Source: a virus. Taken from it: 29,032 nt of DNA. Of this stretch, positions 13,946-23,400 are shown one piece after another. Every line of letters starts with the position of its first letter. Within the stretch, counting starts at the first letter, position 1. A program made the position numbers and the translations under genes. The stretch spans positions 1 to 29,032 of IMG/VR virus record IMGVR_UViG_3300047443_000020. The stretch is one strand, 5' to 3'. The notes under the pieces were generated by a model. It searched no databases. It was not told the DNA's origin and worked only from the letters and a program-made list of their open reading frames with translations.

Positions 13946-14382
13946 CGACCGAAGGCGTCTGGTCGGTGCCGCTGGGCGAGTTGGTCTCGCAGGCCAAGGA
14001 CGACATCGACACGGTGGTCCGGCGTGCGACGCTGGAGTTGTTCTCATCGGTCGGCGTGAAGTCGCCGGTTGACACGGGGCGATTCCGGGCGAACTGGAAT
14101 GTGCAGTACGCGACGGCCGATCTGTCGACGACGGCGAGCACCGACCAAGGCCGGATGACAACCGAGATCGCCAAGGTCGAGAGTTTGGCAGTGGGTGGGA
14201 TCGTCTACATGACCAACTCGCTGCCCTATGCCGCCGTGCTCGAGTTCGGCGGCTATCCGAACCCGCCGAAGGGTGGTGAGGGCAAGACCGTCAACGGCTT
14301 CTCGAAGCAGGCGCCGGCTGGCATGGTCCGGCTGTCGGTGGTCGAGTTCCAGTCGCATGTCAAGGCGGCACTGAGCAAATGA
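13942..14382 (+). CDS. HK97 gp10-like tail completion / head-tail joining protein
   Basis: GTG 13942 overlaps the preceding stop. The 146-aa product shows the recognisable core SPVDTGRFRANWNV, then NSLPYAAVLEFGGYPN and finally KQAPAGMVRLSVVEFQ. These are family hallmarks of the HK97 gp10-like neck protein. It joins the completed tail to the filled head. The gene overlaps the tail terminator gene by ATGA, as usual for this cluster. Assignment is strong from motif plus position. Confidence 0.87.
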   Translation: MTTEGVWSVPLGELVSQAKDDIDTVVRRATLELFSSVGVKSPVDTGRFRANWNVQYATADLSTTASTDQGRMTTEIAKVESLAVGGIVYMTNSLPYAAVLEFGGYPNPPKGGEGKTVNGFSKQAPAGMVRLSVVEFQSHVKAALSK

Positions 14383-14783
14383 ACCAAGACCTGATCCGCC
14401 GCGCGTTCGAATCGCGCGTGGACACCTACGCCGCCGCGGCTTCGTTGCTGGTCGAGCATCAGAACGTCGCCTTCAACGAGCCGGCAACGATGTACCTGCG
14501 CACCTATCTGCTGCCGGCGCAGAGCGTGAGCGAGACATTGGACAGGGCACACCTGAGCGAATCGGGTGTGTTCCAGATTTCGATCGTCATCCCGCCCGGC
14601 GAAGGGGCGGGGCAGGGCGAGGCGACTGCGAAAGCACTCGCGGCGCTGTTCTCTCCGCAGTCTCCGCTGCCTCAAGACGGCGCGCTGATCTGGATCACGG
14701 ACCCGCCTGCGATCTCTCCGGGCATCTCCGAGCCCAGCCGCTATGTGATTCCGCTGTCGATCTCGTTCCGGCTCGATACGTAG
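14379..14783 (+). CDS. Tail terminator protein
   Basis: The 134-aa product begins MNQDLIRRAFESRVDTYAAA and has the small alpha-beta fold pattern of tail terminators (lambda gpU type, DUF4128-like from memory): helix, then ATMYLRTYLLPAQ, then SGVFQISIVIPPGEG, then PSRYVIPLSISFRLDT. It caps the growing tail tube and joins it to the head. Its position just before the tube protein gene is canonical. A strong terminator follows at 14809-14833. Confidence 0.8.
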   Translation: MNQDLIRRAFESRVDTYAAAASLLVEHQNVAFNEPATMYLRTYLLPAQSVSETLDRAHLSESGVFQISIVIPPGEGAGQGEATAKALAALFSPQSPLPQDGALIWITDPPAISPGISEPSRYVIPLSISFRLDT

Positions 14784-14808
14784 TCAGACCTTCTCTTCCA
14801 TTCACTCC

Positions 14809-14833
14809 GGCCCGCCACTGCGCGGGCCTTTTT
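14809..14833 (+). terminator. Rho-independent terminator before tail tube gene
   Basis: GGCCCGC (14809-14815) pairs with GCGGGCC (14822-14828) around CACTGC, followed by TTTTT (14829-14833). A GAAAGG Shine-Dalgarno-like element lies about a dozen bases before the tube gene start. Confidence 0.8.
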
Positions 14834-14856
14834 CATTCCCGAAAGGCTCTTGCATC

Positions 14857-15510
14857 ATGAGTTTCCAACTCCCCAACGGCTCGACGCTCTCGATCGCGGG
14901 CACTTACGGCGCGACGAAGGCCATGTCGGCTGTCACCAACGCCAACCCTGCAGTTGCGACCCTGGCTGCGAGCCACGGCATCATCGTCGGCGACATCATG
15001 GAGGTCACCTCCGGCTGGTCGCGCCTGAATGGCCGTCTCGTGCGCGCATCGGCCGTGGCGACCAACGACGTCAGTCTCGAAGGCATCAACTCGTCGTCGA
15101 CCACCGCCTACCCGGCGGCCGGCGGCACGGGTTCGATCCGCGAGATCACGGCATGGACGCAAATCCAGCAGATCCTGAGCGTCGACACCACGGGCGGCGA
15201 GCAGCAGTTCACCAACTTCCAGTTCCTCGAGTCCGACTCGGAAATCCGCCTTGCGACGATCAAGAGCGCGGGCGGCATGACGCTGCAGATCGCGGACGAC
15301 CCTTCGCTGGCTGGCTACATCGCGCTGTCGGATGCCAACGACGACCGCCTGCCGCGCGGTGTCCGCCTGATCCTGGCCAACGGCTCGGTCATCCTCTACA
15401 ACATGACCGTCTCGCTGAACAAGACGCCGAAGCTCACCACGAACCAGGTCATGTCGGTCACGGCGACGCTGTCGTTCGTGAACCCTGAGCCGGTCCGCTA
15501 CGCATCGTGA
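14857..15510 (+). CDS. Major tail tube protein
   Basis: The 217-aa product begins MSFQLPNGSTLSIAGTYGAT and is mainly beta. It contains GDIMEVTSGWSRLNGRLVRA, FTNFQFLESDSEIRLATIK and a late PVMSV-like strand (NQVMSVTATLSFVNPEPV). This is consistent with siphovirus tube proteins of about 200 aa that stack as hexamer rings. It is placed between the tail terminator and the frameshifted chaperone genes, which is diagnostic. The strong hairpin and GAAAGG before it suggest high expression. The gene ends in a GTGA overlap with the chaperone. Confidence 0.87.
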   Translation: MSFQLPNGSTLSIAGTYGATKAMSAVTNANPAVATLAASHGIIVGDIMEVTSGWSRLNGRLVRASAVATNDVSLEGINSSSTTAYPAAGGTGSIREITAWTQIQQILSVDTTGGEQQFTNFQFLESDSEIRLATIKSAGGMTLQIADDPSLAGYIALSDANDDRLPRGVRLILANGSVILYNMTVSLNKTPKLTTNQVMSVTATLSFVNPEPVRYAS

Positions 15511-15839
15511 TCAGCCTCAAGGCGAAACCCACCTTCGCCAAGGTGGTCGACATCCCGGTGCCCGGCGAGGATGTTCCGCTCAAGCTCCGCATGGAGTTCA
15601 AGCACATGTCCAAGGACGCCTTCAAGGCTTGGAGCGACCCGGAGCGCATCGCGCAACGGGTGGCCCAGGGCACCACGGATGCGCAGATCGTCATGGAGTG
15701 CGCATCGGCATGGTACGACGTCGATCAGCCCTTCACCGAAGCGGCGCTGAACGACTTCTTCCAGGACTACCACGCGGCTGCGTACGCCATCACCACGGCG
15801 TACATGACCGAGCTCGGGAAGGTCCGCTCGGGAAACTGA
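15507..15839 (+). CDS. Tail assembly chaperone, short (gpG-like) form
   Basis: GTG 15507 overlaps the tube stop. The 110-aa product begins MISLKAKPTFAKVVDIPVPG and is helical after residue 30 (MSKDAFKAWSDPERIAQRVA, EAALNDFFQDYHAAAYAITT). It binds the tape measure and recruits tube subunits during tail assembly, as lambda gpG does. Its last codons TCG GGA AAC TGA contain the heptamer GGGAAAC in the slippery phase, so a fraction of ribosomes move back one base and read on into the next frame to make a longer form. Assignment is strong through synteny and the frameshift signal. Confidence 0.87.
   Translation: MISLKAKPTFAKVVDIPVPGEDVPLKLRMEFKHMSKDAFKAWSDPERIAQRVAQGTTDAQIVMECASAWYDVDQPFTEAALNDFFQDYHAAAYAITTAYMTELGKVRSGN
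15830..15836 (+). other. -1 programmed frameshift slippery site GGGAAAC
   Basis: The heptamer G GGA AAC lies in the zero frame right before the TGA stop of the short chaperone. Slippage to GGG AAA continues at CTG 15836 and keeps the frame open to 16174. A short possible stimulator GTATC/GATAC (15859-15863 with 15872-15876) lies 22 bases downstream. Confidence 0.85.
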
Positions 15840-16174
15840 TCGAGGTCGCGGCGGCGCTGTATCGGGCGGGTGATACGTCCGATGCTGAGTTGGCAAAGCT
15901 CGGGATGAAGCCCGAGGACGTTGCGACCGAGGTTGACGTTTGGCCCGACACCTATGAGCCGCTGCGGCTCTTTCGCCTGATGGACACGCAATGGCGTGTC
16001 GGTGCGTCAGGCGCCACCGGACTCGACTACGGCGTGCTGTTCTCGATCATGGATCGCGAGCGGCTCGATCGTGACGAGCAGGACGAACTCTTCAAGGCGG
16101 TGCGCATCATGGAAGAGTCAGCGTTGAAACAGATGGCCGTGAACCGGCAAGTGGCCGCTGAGGCAAGCGCATGA
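15836..16174 (+). CDS. Tail assembly chaperone, frameshift extension (gpGT-like)
   Basis: This frame has no convincing start of its own; it becomes joined to the short chaperone by the -1 shift, giving a 222-aa fusion. The added 112 residues begin LIEVAAALYRAGDTSDAELA and contain VWPDTYEPLRLFRLMDTQWRV and GLDYGVLFSIMDRERL, matching my memory of the DUF1799 family found at this place in siphophages. The fusion keeps the chaperone on the tape measure. The stop overlaps the tape measure start (ATGA). The only alternative start is ATG 15905 in the same frame, with no good ribosome binding site. Confidence 0.85.
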   Translation: MIEVAAALYRAGDTSDAELAKLGMKPEDVATEVDVWPDTYEPLRLFRLMDTQWRVGASGATGLDYGVLFSIMDRERLDRDEQDELFKAVRIMEESALKQMAVNRQVAAEASA

Positions 16175-18858
16175 CGGATCAAGTCACCACCCTCGGCCTA
16201 GCCGTCGACAGCTCGGGCGTCGTCAGCGCGAAGACCGCGCTCGACGCGATGAAGCAGAGCGGGGACGCGGCAGCCGCGTCCACCTCGCGGGTCGGGGATG
16301 CCGCACGTGCGGCGAGCACCGCCAGCAAGGGTGTCAACGAGTTGGCCGCCGCGGCGACGACTGCGAACAAGTCCATCGGGGCGGCGGGTGTCTCCACCCA
16401 GGGAGTCGCCGCTGCTGCTGCCGCCACCGCCAAAGGCACGCGCGAGCTCGCGGACGGCTTTCGCATCAGTGGTCAGCAGGCGCAAATCCTCGCTGTCCAG
16501 GTCAAGGACTTCTTCGAGTCGATCATCAGTGGTCAGAATCCCCTGCGCGCGTTTGCCCAGCAGGCCGGTACGTCGATCTCGGTGCTGGGCGGATTCCGCA
16601 ATGCGCTGACGTTCGTTGGCTCGGCGTTGACTGGGCTGGTCGGCGCTGCGCTCGCGGTGGCCGCGTCAGTCGGTGTTCTCGCCGTCGCCTTCTTCCAGGG
16701 CGCCAGCGAGTCAGCGAACTTCGCCAAGCAGATCACCCTGACCGGCGCTGCTGCCGGCGTCACCGAGGGCCAATACCGCAAGCTCGCCGAGGCCATCTCC
16801 ACCTCGACGCAGACCTCCATTGGATCGGCCAAGGAAACCCTCGCCGCGCTGATTGCGACGGGGCGATTCGGCGGCGATGCGCTGACGCAAGTCGCGACCG
16901 CCGCGCAGTTGCTCGGCAAGGTCACGGGGCAGACGACCGAGGAGATCGTCAAGAGCTTCACCCGCATGGCTGACAGCACGGATCGCTGGGCCGACGAGAC
17001 GAACAAGTCGTATCACTTCTTGTCCGCGGAGCAACTCAAATACGTCCGCGCGCTGGTCGACCAGGGCCGTACGCAAGAGGCCATCGTCATCACCGCGCAG
17101 GCGTTGGTCGATCGCCTCGACAAGACGCAGAGCAAGCTCGGGCTTCTCGAGCGCGCATGGATCGCCGCCGGCAAGGCTGCATCCGGCGCGTGGGATGCCA
17201 TGAAGGGCATCGGCCGCGCCGACACGGTCGAAGACCAGATCGGCGCCGCCACCGCCAAACTGGAGTCGCTGCAGGCGCGCCTGAAACTGTTCGCGCCTGG
17301 CGCAGTCGCCAACGCGCGCCCAGGTGGTGAGGTCGAAGACCTGCAGCGCCAGATTTCGGCGCAGCAGCAGATCGTCAGCGGTCTCCAGCAGACCAAGACA
17401 GCCGAGGATCAGGCGGCAACGGCCGGCGCGCGACGCGCGCAGCAGCAGCAGGCGCTCAACGACTTCTACAAGCTCGGCGAATCCAGCCTCACGCGCCAAC
17501 AACAACAGGTCAAGGCACTGGCGGATGCGAACGCACTCGCCGACAAGGCCGATCTTGCGAAAGATGACCCGCTTCGCCTGAAGACGCTTGCGAACATCAC
17601 CCAGCAGTTCACGGGCGATCTCGGGCAGGTTCGCCTGCAAGACGCCATCGCGAAGATTCAACGCTCGCTGCAAACCGAGGTCGAGGCCTTCCGCAACGCT
17701 GACTCCTTGCTTGACTCCCAGCGCGAACTCGGGCTCGTGCAGCTCGGCGACTACTACGCCCAGAAGCGCGCGTTCATCGACGCCGACACGAACCGCCAGA
17801 TTCGCGCGCTTACAGAAGAGAACGTGATCCTGGCCAAGCGCACGGGCAATGCGCGTGAAGACTTGGCCAACCAGCGCACGATCGCCGACAACCGGGAGAA
17901 GATCGCGCGCCTGACGGCCGAGGCCGACACGAAAGTGCGCCTCAGTGCCAATGCGCAGACCAAGGAACAGCAGGCGCTCGCGCAGGCGCGCCGAGAAGCC
18001 CAGCGGGCCGCGGAGGATGGCCTCGCGTTCCAGAATCGGGACCAGAGCCGGCAACTCGGGCAATTCGGCCTCGGCGATCAAGAGCGCGCGCGGCTGGCGG
18101 CACGGGCTCGCATCCAGGACGAGTTCGAGGCGCAGCGCCAGCAGGTTCTGCGCGGCCGGCAGGATGCCGAATCGAACGGAACCTTCGGACCGGATCAGCA
18201 GAAGAAGTACGACGCCGATCTCGCGCGTATCCGTGACTTCCAGTCGCAGTCGCTGACGAGTTTCGATACCTACTATTCCGCGCTACTCGAGAAACAGGCC
18301 TCCTTCGCCAACGGCGCATCGGACGCGCTGAACGACTACCTGGCGACGATCAACAACGTGTCGGCGGCGAGCAAGTCGCTCTTCACCGACTCGTTCAAGT
18401 CAGCCGAAGATGCGCTGGTCGACTTCGTCAAGACGGGCAAGCTGAACCTGAACAGCCTTGTCGAGACGATCATCTCCGGGCTTGCGCGGATCGCGATTCA
18501 GCAGGCGATCATCAAGCCGCTTCTTGGCGCTCTTGGTGGCGGCGCTTCCAGTGGCCTCGTAGACAGCATTTTTGCGGGCTTCTTCGCGGACGGCGGCGAC
18601 ATCCCGAGCGGCAAGGTCGGCATTGCTGGCGAGTCAGGCCCGGAACTGATCCGTGGCCCGGCGAGCGTGATGCCCCTGACCGGCCGCAATGCGTCATGGG
18701 GTGGTGATGGGTTCGCGTATCACGACAACCGCACGCTGATCTTCAATCCAGGTGTCAACCGCAATGAGGTTCGTGCGGCCATGACCCAGGCTGAGAACGG
18801 GGCCATCGCCCGCATCTCCGAAGCGCAGCGGCGCGGCAGGACGCGAGCGCCCGCATGA
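16171..18858 (+). CDS. Tail length tape measure protein
   Basis: The 895-aa product begins MTDQVTTLGLAVDSSGVVSA. It is the longest helical, Ala/Gln-rich protein in the tail cluster. Residues about 147-180 have hydrophobic segments (VGSALTGLVGAALAVAASV), followed by a helical rod with Gln-rich coiled coils (EDLQRQISAQQQIVSGLQQT). The C-terminal 200 residues resemble the lambda gpH C-terminal domain: FDTYYSALLEKQASFANGAS, LFTDSFKSAEDALVDFVKTG and LNSLVETIISGLARIAIQQA. It sets tail length and is threaded out with DNA. At about 0.15 nm per residue the tail would be roughly 135 nm (inference). ATGA coupling follows the chaperones. Confidence 0.93.
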   Translation: MTDQVTTLGLAVDSSGVVSAKTALDAMKQSGDAAAASTSRVGDAARAASTASKGVNELAAAATTANKSIGAAGVSTQGVAAAAAATAKGTRELADGFRISGQQAQILAVQVKDFFESIISGQNPLRAFAQQAGTSISVLGGFRNALTFVGSALTGLVGAALAVAASVGVLAVAFFQGASESANFAKQITLTGAAAGVTEGQYRKLAEAISTSTQTSIGSAKETLAALIATGRFGGDALTQVATAAQLLGKVTGQTTEEIVKSFTRMADSTDRWADETNKSYHFLSAEQLKYVRALVDQGRTQEAIVITAQALVDRLDKTQSKLGLLERAWIAAGKAASGAWDAMKGIGRADTVEDQIGAATAKLESLQARLKLFAPGAVANARPGGEVEDLQRQISAQQQIVSGLQQTKTAEDQAATAGARRAQQQQALNDFYKLGESSLTRQQQQVKALADANALADKADLAKDDPLRLKTLANITQQFTGDLGQVRLQDAIAKIQRSLQTEVEAFRNADSLLDSQRELGLVQLGDYYAQKRAFIDADTNRQIRALTEENVILAKRTGNAREDLANQRTIADNREKIARLTAEADTKVRLSANAQTKEQQALAQARREAQRAAEDGLAFQNRDQSRQLGQFGLGDQERARLAARARIQDEFEAQRQQVLRGRQDAESNGTFGPDQQKKYDADLARIRDFQSQSLTSFDTYYSALLEKQASFANGASDALNDYLATINNVSAASKSLFTDSFKSAEDALVDFVKTGKLNLNSLVETIISGLARIAIQQAIIKPLLGALGGGASSGLVDSIFAGFFADGGDIPSGKVGIAGESGPELIRGPASVMPLTGRNASWGGDGFAYHDNRTLIFNPGVNRNEVRAAMTQAENGAIARISEAQRRGRTRAPA

Positions 18859-19466
18859 CGACCTACACCTGGCCCGCGGGGCAGATGTTCATCCCCTCCG
18901 CGGTGACACTGCGTCAGATCCACAACAACCAAGCCTCGGTCTCGCCGCAGTCCGGCTTCACGCAGACGAACTCACTGCCCGGCGCTCGCTGGGGCTGGGC
19001 GATCGACTTCCAGCCACACCTGAAAGACGACCGGCAGGCGCTGGAAGCGTTCCTGACGCGCCTGAGCGGCATGGAGCACCGCCTGCAGATTTGGGACATG
19101 CGGCGGCCCTATCCGCTGGGGACGCTGAACCGAACCGGCGTCACGCACTCGGCCGCCTCCGCGCTGGCGAACACGATCACGCTGAACGGCTGCGGCGCCT
19201 CGACCACGATCAGGGCGGGTGACTGGATCGGCTTGAGCACGGGTCAACTGGTGATGGCCGCAGTCGACGGAACAGCGAATGGCTCCGGGGTCGTGTCGAT
19301 CGAGATTCGTCACCCGATTCGAACGGCGCTGTCAGGCGGTGGCGCGGTGACGCTGAACAAGCCGACCGCGAAATACATCCTGACGACATCAACGCTCGAC
19401 TTTCCGCGCCAAAGCGGCGCGTCCGATCCGCCGCTGTCCGCTGAATTCGTCGAGGTTTTCCTATGA
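18855..19466 (+). CDS. Distal tail protein-like minor tail protein
   Basis: The 203-aa protein begins MTTYTWPAGQMFIPSAVTLR and is beta-rich. It shows a WGWAIDFQPHLKDDRQALEA helix-strand and MRRPYPLGTLNRTGV, then a small beta domain (TTIRAGDWIGLSTGQLVMAA). It lies directly after the tape measure, where the distal tail protein lies in siphophages, and before a hub-like protein and an NlpC/P60-like protein. It probably forms the ring joining tube to tail tip. No specific motif proves this; a gpM-like role is the alternative. Confidence 0.7.
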   Translation: MTTYTWPAGQMFIPSAVTLRQIHNNQASVSPQSGFTQTNSLPGARWGWAIDFQPHLKDDRQALEAFLTRLSGMEHRLQIWDMRRPYPLGTLNRTGVTHSAASALANTITLNGCGASTTIRAGDWIGLSTGQLVMAAVDGTANGSGVVSIEIRHPIRTALSGGGAVTLNKPTAKYILTTSTLDFPRQSGASDPPLSAEFVEVFL

Positions 19467-20032
19467 GCCGAACCAACATCGACGCCGGCACGAAGGCCGC
19501 GCTCCAGGCGGCGCACGTCACGATGTTCGTGCTGCTCGAACTCGGCTTCGATTCTGGGACCGTCTACCTTGCCGACCTCCCATTCGACATCACGATCTCG
19601 GGACAGGTCTACACAGGGGCGCAGGGCATCGGCACGATCGACGTTGTCACCGAGACCGACAAAGAAGCGAAGGGTCTGTCATTCACGCTGAGCGGTGTTC
19701 CTTCGGCCCAAGTGGCGAACGTCCTGAACACGAATCTTCAGGGCCGCAGTTGCGTGATGAAGTTGGCCGTCTGGGATGGCGCCACGCTGAACATCGATCC
19801 AGGCGTGTGGAGTGGCGTGTTCGATGTGCAGACGCTGCTCGACGACGTGCCGACAAGCACGGTGCGCGTCACCGCAGAGCACTTGCTCATCGCCTGGCAG
19901 CAGCCGCGCGGCAATCTCTCATCCAACGAGGACCAGCAACTGCTGAGCCCAGGTGACAAGTTCTTCGAGTTCGCAGCGGACGTTTCGACGACGACCTTGG
20001 TGTGGCCCAACAAGTCGTTCTTCCAAAAATGA
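19463..20032 (+). CDS. Minor tail (hub / gpL-like) protein
   Basis: The 189-aa protein begins MSRTNIDAGTKAALQAAHVT and is beta-rich (VTMFVLLELGFDSGTVYLAD). It has a region typical of baseplate hub domains (ITISGQVYTGAQGIGTIDVV, KEAKGLSFTLSGVPSA) and ends with SPGDKFFEFAADVSTTTLVW, a stretch like the gpL-analog and DUF2163-type proteins placed here. It links distal tail and tip. The order tape measure, distal, hub, NlpC/P60-like, tail tip is standard. ATGA overlap follows. Confidence 0.72.
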   Translation: MSRTNIDAGTKAALQAAHVTMFVLLELGFDSGTVYLADLPFDITISGQVYTGAQGIGTIDVVTETDKEAKGLSFTLSGVPSAQVANVLNTNLQGRSCVMKLAVWDGATLNIDPGVWSGVFDVQTLLDDVPTSTVRVTAEHLLIAWQQPRGNLSSNEDQQLLSPGDKFFEFAADVSTTTLVWPNKSFFQK

Positions 20033-20469
20033 TCCAACTCATGCGACTGGAGGGCTGGCCGGAGCGGTTGGCTGCGTTTCTGCACGAGCGGCACTCGATG
20101 CCGTTCGAGTGGGGACGGAACGACTGTGTGATGTTCGCTGCCGGGAGCGTCGAGGCGATCACGGGCGTCAGCTTGTTGCCCGACTACACATGGTCGGATG
20201 CGGCCGAGGCAGAGGATCGTCTGAAGCGCGCAGGCGGGTTGAAGGCAATCGTGGATCAGCGACTGCCGCGACTCAAGAACCTTGCCTATACACGGCGCGG
20301 AGACATCGTGATGCTGAAGATTTCCGCCGCCTCGCCAGATGCGCGCGCAGTGCGCCCGCTGTCGGTATTCGACGGAGATCACTGCTTGTCGCCCGGCCCG
20401 AAAGGACTGATGCGCAATCGACTGGCTGAGGTTGGCGTGTTCGCGTGGAGCGTGGGGAGCCTTGGGTAA
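20029..20469 (+). CDS. NlpC/P60-like tail protein (DUF6950-type)
   Basis: ATG 20029 (MIQLMRLEGWPERLAAFLHE) overlaps the upstream stop as ATGA and is preferred over the in-frame 20002. The 146-aa protein contains FEWGRNDCVMFAAGSVEAIT, with the catalytic-type Cys in NDC, then RRGDIVMLK and DGDHCLSPGPKGL; His and downstream polar residues can complete a papain-like site. This is the DUF6950 pattern as I remember it and corresponds to lambda gpK-type tail hydrolases that cut peptidoglycan when DNA enters. The stop overlaps the tail tip start by one base. Confidence 0.8.
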   Translation: MIQLMRLEGWPERLAAFLHERHSMPFEWGRNDCVMFAAGSVEAITGVSLLPDYTWSDAAEAEDRLKRAGGLKAIVDQRLPRLKNLAYTRRGDIVMLKISAASPDARAVRPLSVFDGDHCLSPGPKGLMRNRLAEVGVFAWSVGSLG

Positions 20470-23400
20470 TGGCTGAGACACTCGCCGCCGCCATCACCTA
20501 TTTCGCTGAGGCGGCGGGCTACGCGATCACGGCGTCAGAAGCGCTGACAGCAGCCTACGCGGTGATCATCGTCTCGTCCGTCGCGATCTCGAATGCGCAA
20601 CGCCGCTCCGCGGAGAACGCGCAGCGCAGCGCGCTCAACGAGTCGCTGAAGGATCGGGAGTTGATGATCCGGTCGGCGGTCGCGCCGCGCCGCACGATCT
20701 ACGGCCGCGACAAGGTCTCCGGGCCGATCGTGTACGCCTTCAGCAATGGCGACAAGGGCCAATTCCTGCACATCGTCATCAAACTCGCCGACCACGAGTG
20801 CGATGCGATCGAGACGGTCTACTTCAACGAAGTGGCCCTTCCCAATCCTGATGTGGATGGCGGGATTTCATCCGGCCCGTTTGCACTCGCGGGTCATGTA
20901 GACGCCTCCTACACGGTCTCCACGGATGGGAGCGGCGTCGCAACGCTGCCGGCTCCGGTGACATCGATCACCACCATTGACCAAATCAGCGGATCGACTC
21001 TCGAGACGACGAATCTGACGGGTTGGAGCTATGGCGGCGGAACCTCGATCACGGGGCTCCCGCCAAGCCAGCCCGGCATTGTCGTCAGCTACCGAAACAA
21101 CACGGTTCGCAAGCTCGTCCACATTGAGAAGCATCTGGGGCAGTCCAGCCAGGTCGCCTCGGCGGAGTTGATCTCCCAGAGTGGTGGCGTCTGGACCAGC
21201 AATCACGCGGGACACGGAGTCTGCTATCTGTACGTGCAGCTCGAATACGAATCGGATGTATTTGGCCAGATCGGCCTGCCGAACATTTCTGCGGTCGTTC
21301 GTGGCAAGAAAGTCTTCGATCCGCGCAACTCCACAACCGTTTGGAGCCAGAACGCTGCGTTGTGCATCGCTGACTGGCTCCGCACCAACCCTTATGGCAT
21401 TGGTGCTTCCAGCCCTCAAGTTCCGAACGCAGAGGTAGCGAACGAAGCCAACATCAGCGATGAAGTGATCGCGCTGGATGGGAGTGGCGCGACTCAACCG
21501 CGCTACGTGATCAACAACAGCTTCGAGACAACGATCAGCCCTCAAGCGGCGCTTGAGCAGATGCTGTCAGACTGCGCCGGCCGGGCCGTTTGGACGCAGG
21601 GCCGCTGGCTGTTGCGCGTCGGCGCGTACCGCACCCCGGGCGACGCCATCACGACCGACGAACTGGCCGGGCCGGTGACGATCGTTCCGCGCATCACCCG
21701 CACCTCGCTGTTCAACGCGGTTCGCGTCACGTACAAAGACCCGGCGCAGGACTGGGCGGTCGTGCAGGCGCCACTCGTCACCAACACGACCTATGAGGCG
21801 CAGGACGGTGGCGTGCGCATCGTTCGCGACATCCAGTATTCGTCCAACATGGACCCGATGCGCGCGCAGCGGCTCGGCAAGATCGAGTTGGAACGGGCGC
21901 GTCAGTCGGTTGGCGTGACGATGGTATGCAACCTGCGCGCCTACGATCACGCGCCGACCGACACGGCCCCGATCACCATCGACCGCTATGGGTGGGCGGC
22001 GAAGGTCTTCGAGGTTCTGGAACGAGGTTTCGATCGCGGCGGCAAACTCTCCTACACGATGCAGGAAACTGCAGCATCGGTGTACGCATGGAACTTCGGT
22101 CAAGCGACCGTCGTTGACCCGGCCCCGGACACGAACCTCCCGGACCCCTACGCGCCGATCACGCCCGTCACGGGGCTGATCATCCAGAGCGGCACGAACG
22201 AACTTCTCCCCCAGGCTGACGGCTCGCTGATGACCCGCGCGTTCCTGCAATGGACGCCTTCCGCAACCTCCTTCGTCGCAGATGGCGGACGAACAGAAAT
22301 CCAGTGGCGCACGATTGTCGAGACGGATTGGCACGACACGCCGTTTCTGTCTGGCGAGGCGACGAATGCGTTCGTCGGCCCCCTGCCGGACGGCATCATG
22401 GTGTTGTTCCGTGTTCGCGCAGTCAATGCGCTCGGACGAGCCTCGGTTTGGAACATCGCGGCGCATCAAGTGGTCGGCAAGACGCAGCCGCCGTCGAACG
22501 TGGCCGGGATGACCGCGCAGCAAGTGGTTGGGGGTGTGAAGATTTCGTGGACCGAAGGTCGGCCGCTCAACGCTGATTACGCGAAGACAATCCTGAAGGA
22601 GTTGTCCGTCTGGAACGATGGCGCAGCGTCTCTATTCGAGGGCGACGCGAGTTCCTATACATGGCTCGCGCCGCCGCAGGGTTCGCACCTCGTGCTCGCG
22701 AAGCATCAGGACACCACCGGGAATCGTTCCACCAACGCGACAGGACTGTCGTTCACGATCGACGCGAACGGGCTCGTGCAATGGACGAGCATCAACGGTC
22801 GCCCGAAGAGTTTTCGTGTAGGGGCACGCGGGTTCAGCGATACGCAAGGCCCGCTGCTCGGTCTCTACGACCCTGAAACAGGAAGTTCGCTGACGACGTC
22901 GAGTGCTCGCAGCTACAACTTCGCCAGAATCTCCCGGGCCAGTGGTGGAGTGGCATTTTTCGATCGATTCGACATCTTTGGGGGTGGCGCCGATGCGGCC
23001 GGACAACTCAGCGGGAGCACGCTGACCGCTCGCATGAATGAAACCGGCGCAGATAGCATTGCAGTTGTCTGGACCAGCGACGAGCCGCAGAGCAACCGTC
23101 TTTCTGGCGCGCTGCCGGCGGCGATGTACCGCTGCGGTGCATCCCAAGGGGTGTTCGGCTCGCCGCTGTTCAAAGTGCGCTCTGCATACGTTCTGGTTGG
23201 GATCGGCGGCTGCGGAGAAGGCAACGGGTTCGAGGCCTATAACGGATCGATTGACGCCGACACCAACGCATGGTGCGACGTGGCCTTCCAGATTCAGAAT
23301 GGCGCGCTCAACGTCACGGGCTCTGGCGCCACGCCACGCACGCTGCGCGACTACAGCTACACGGGCACGCTAGACGCGACGAGCGATGTTGCGTTGATCG

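Noticed and set aside
16711-18081. 456-codon minus-strand open frame inside the tape measure gene
   Set aside because: It mirrors the tape measure coding frame, shows no motif, and has the composition expected from reverse reading of GC-rich helical codons.
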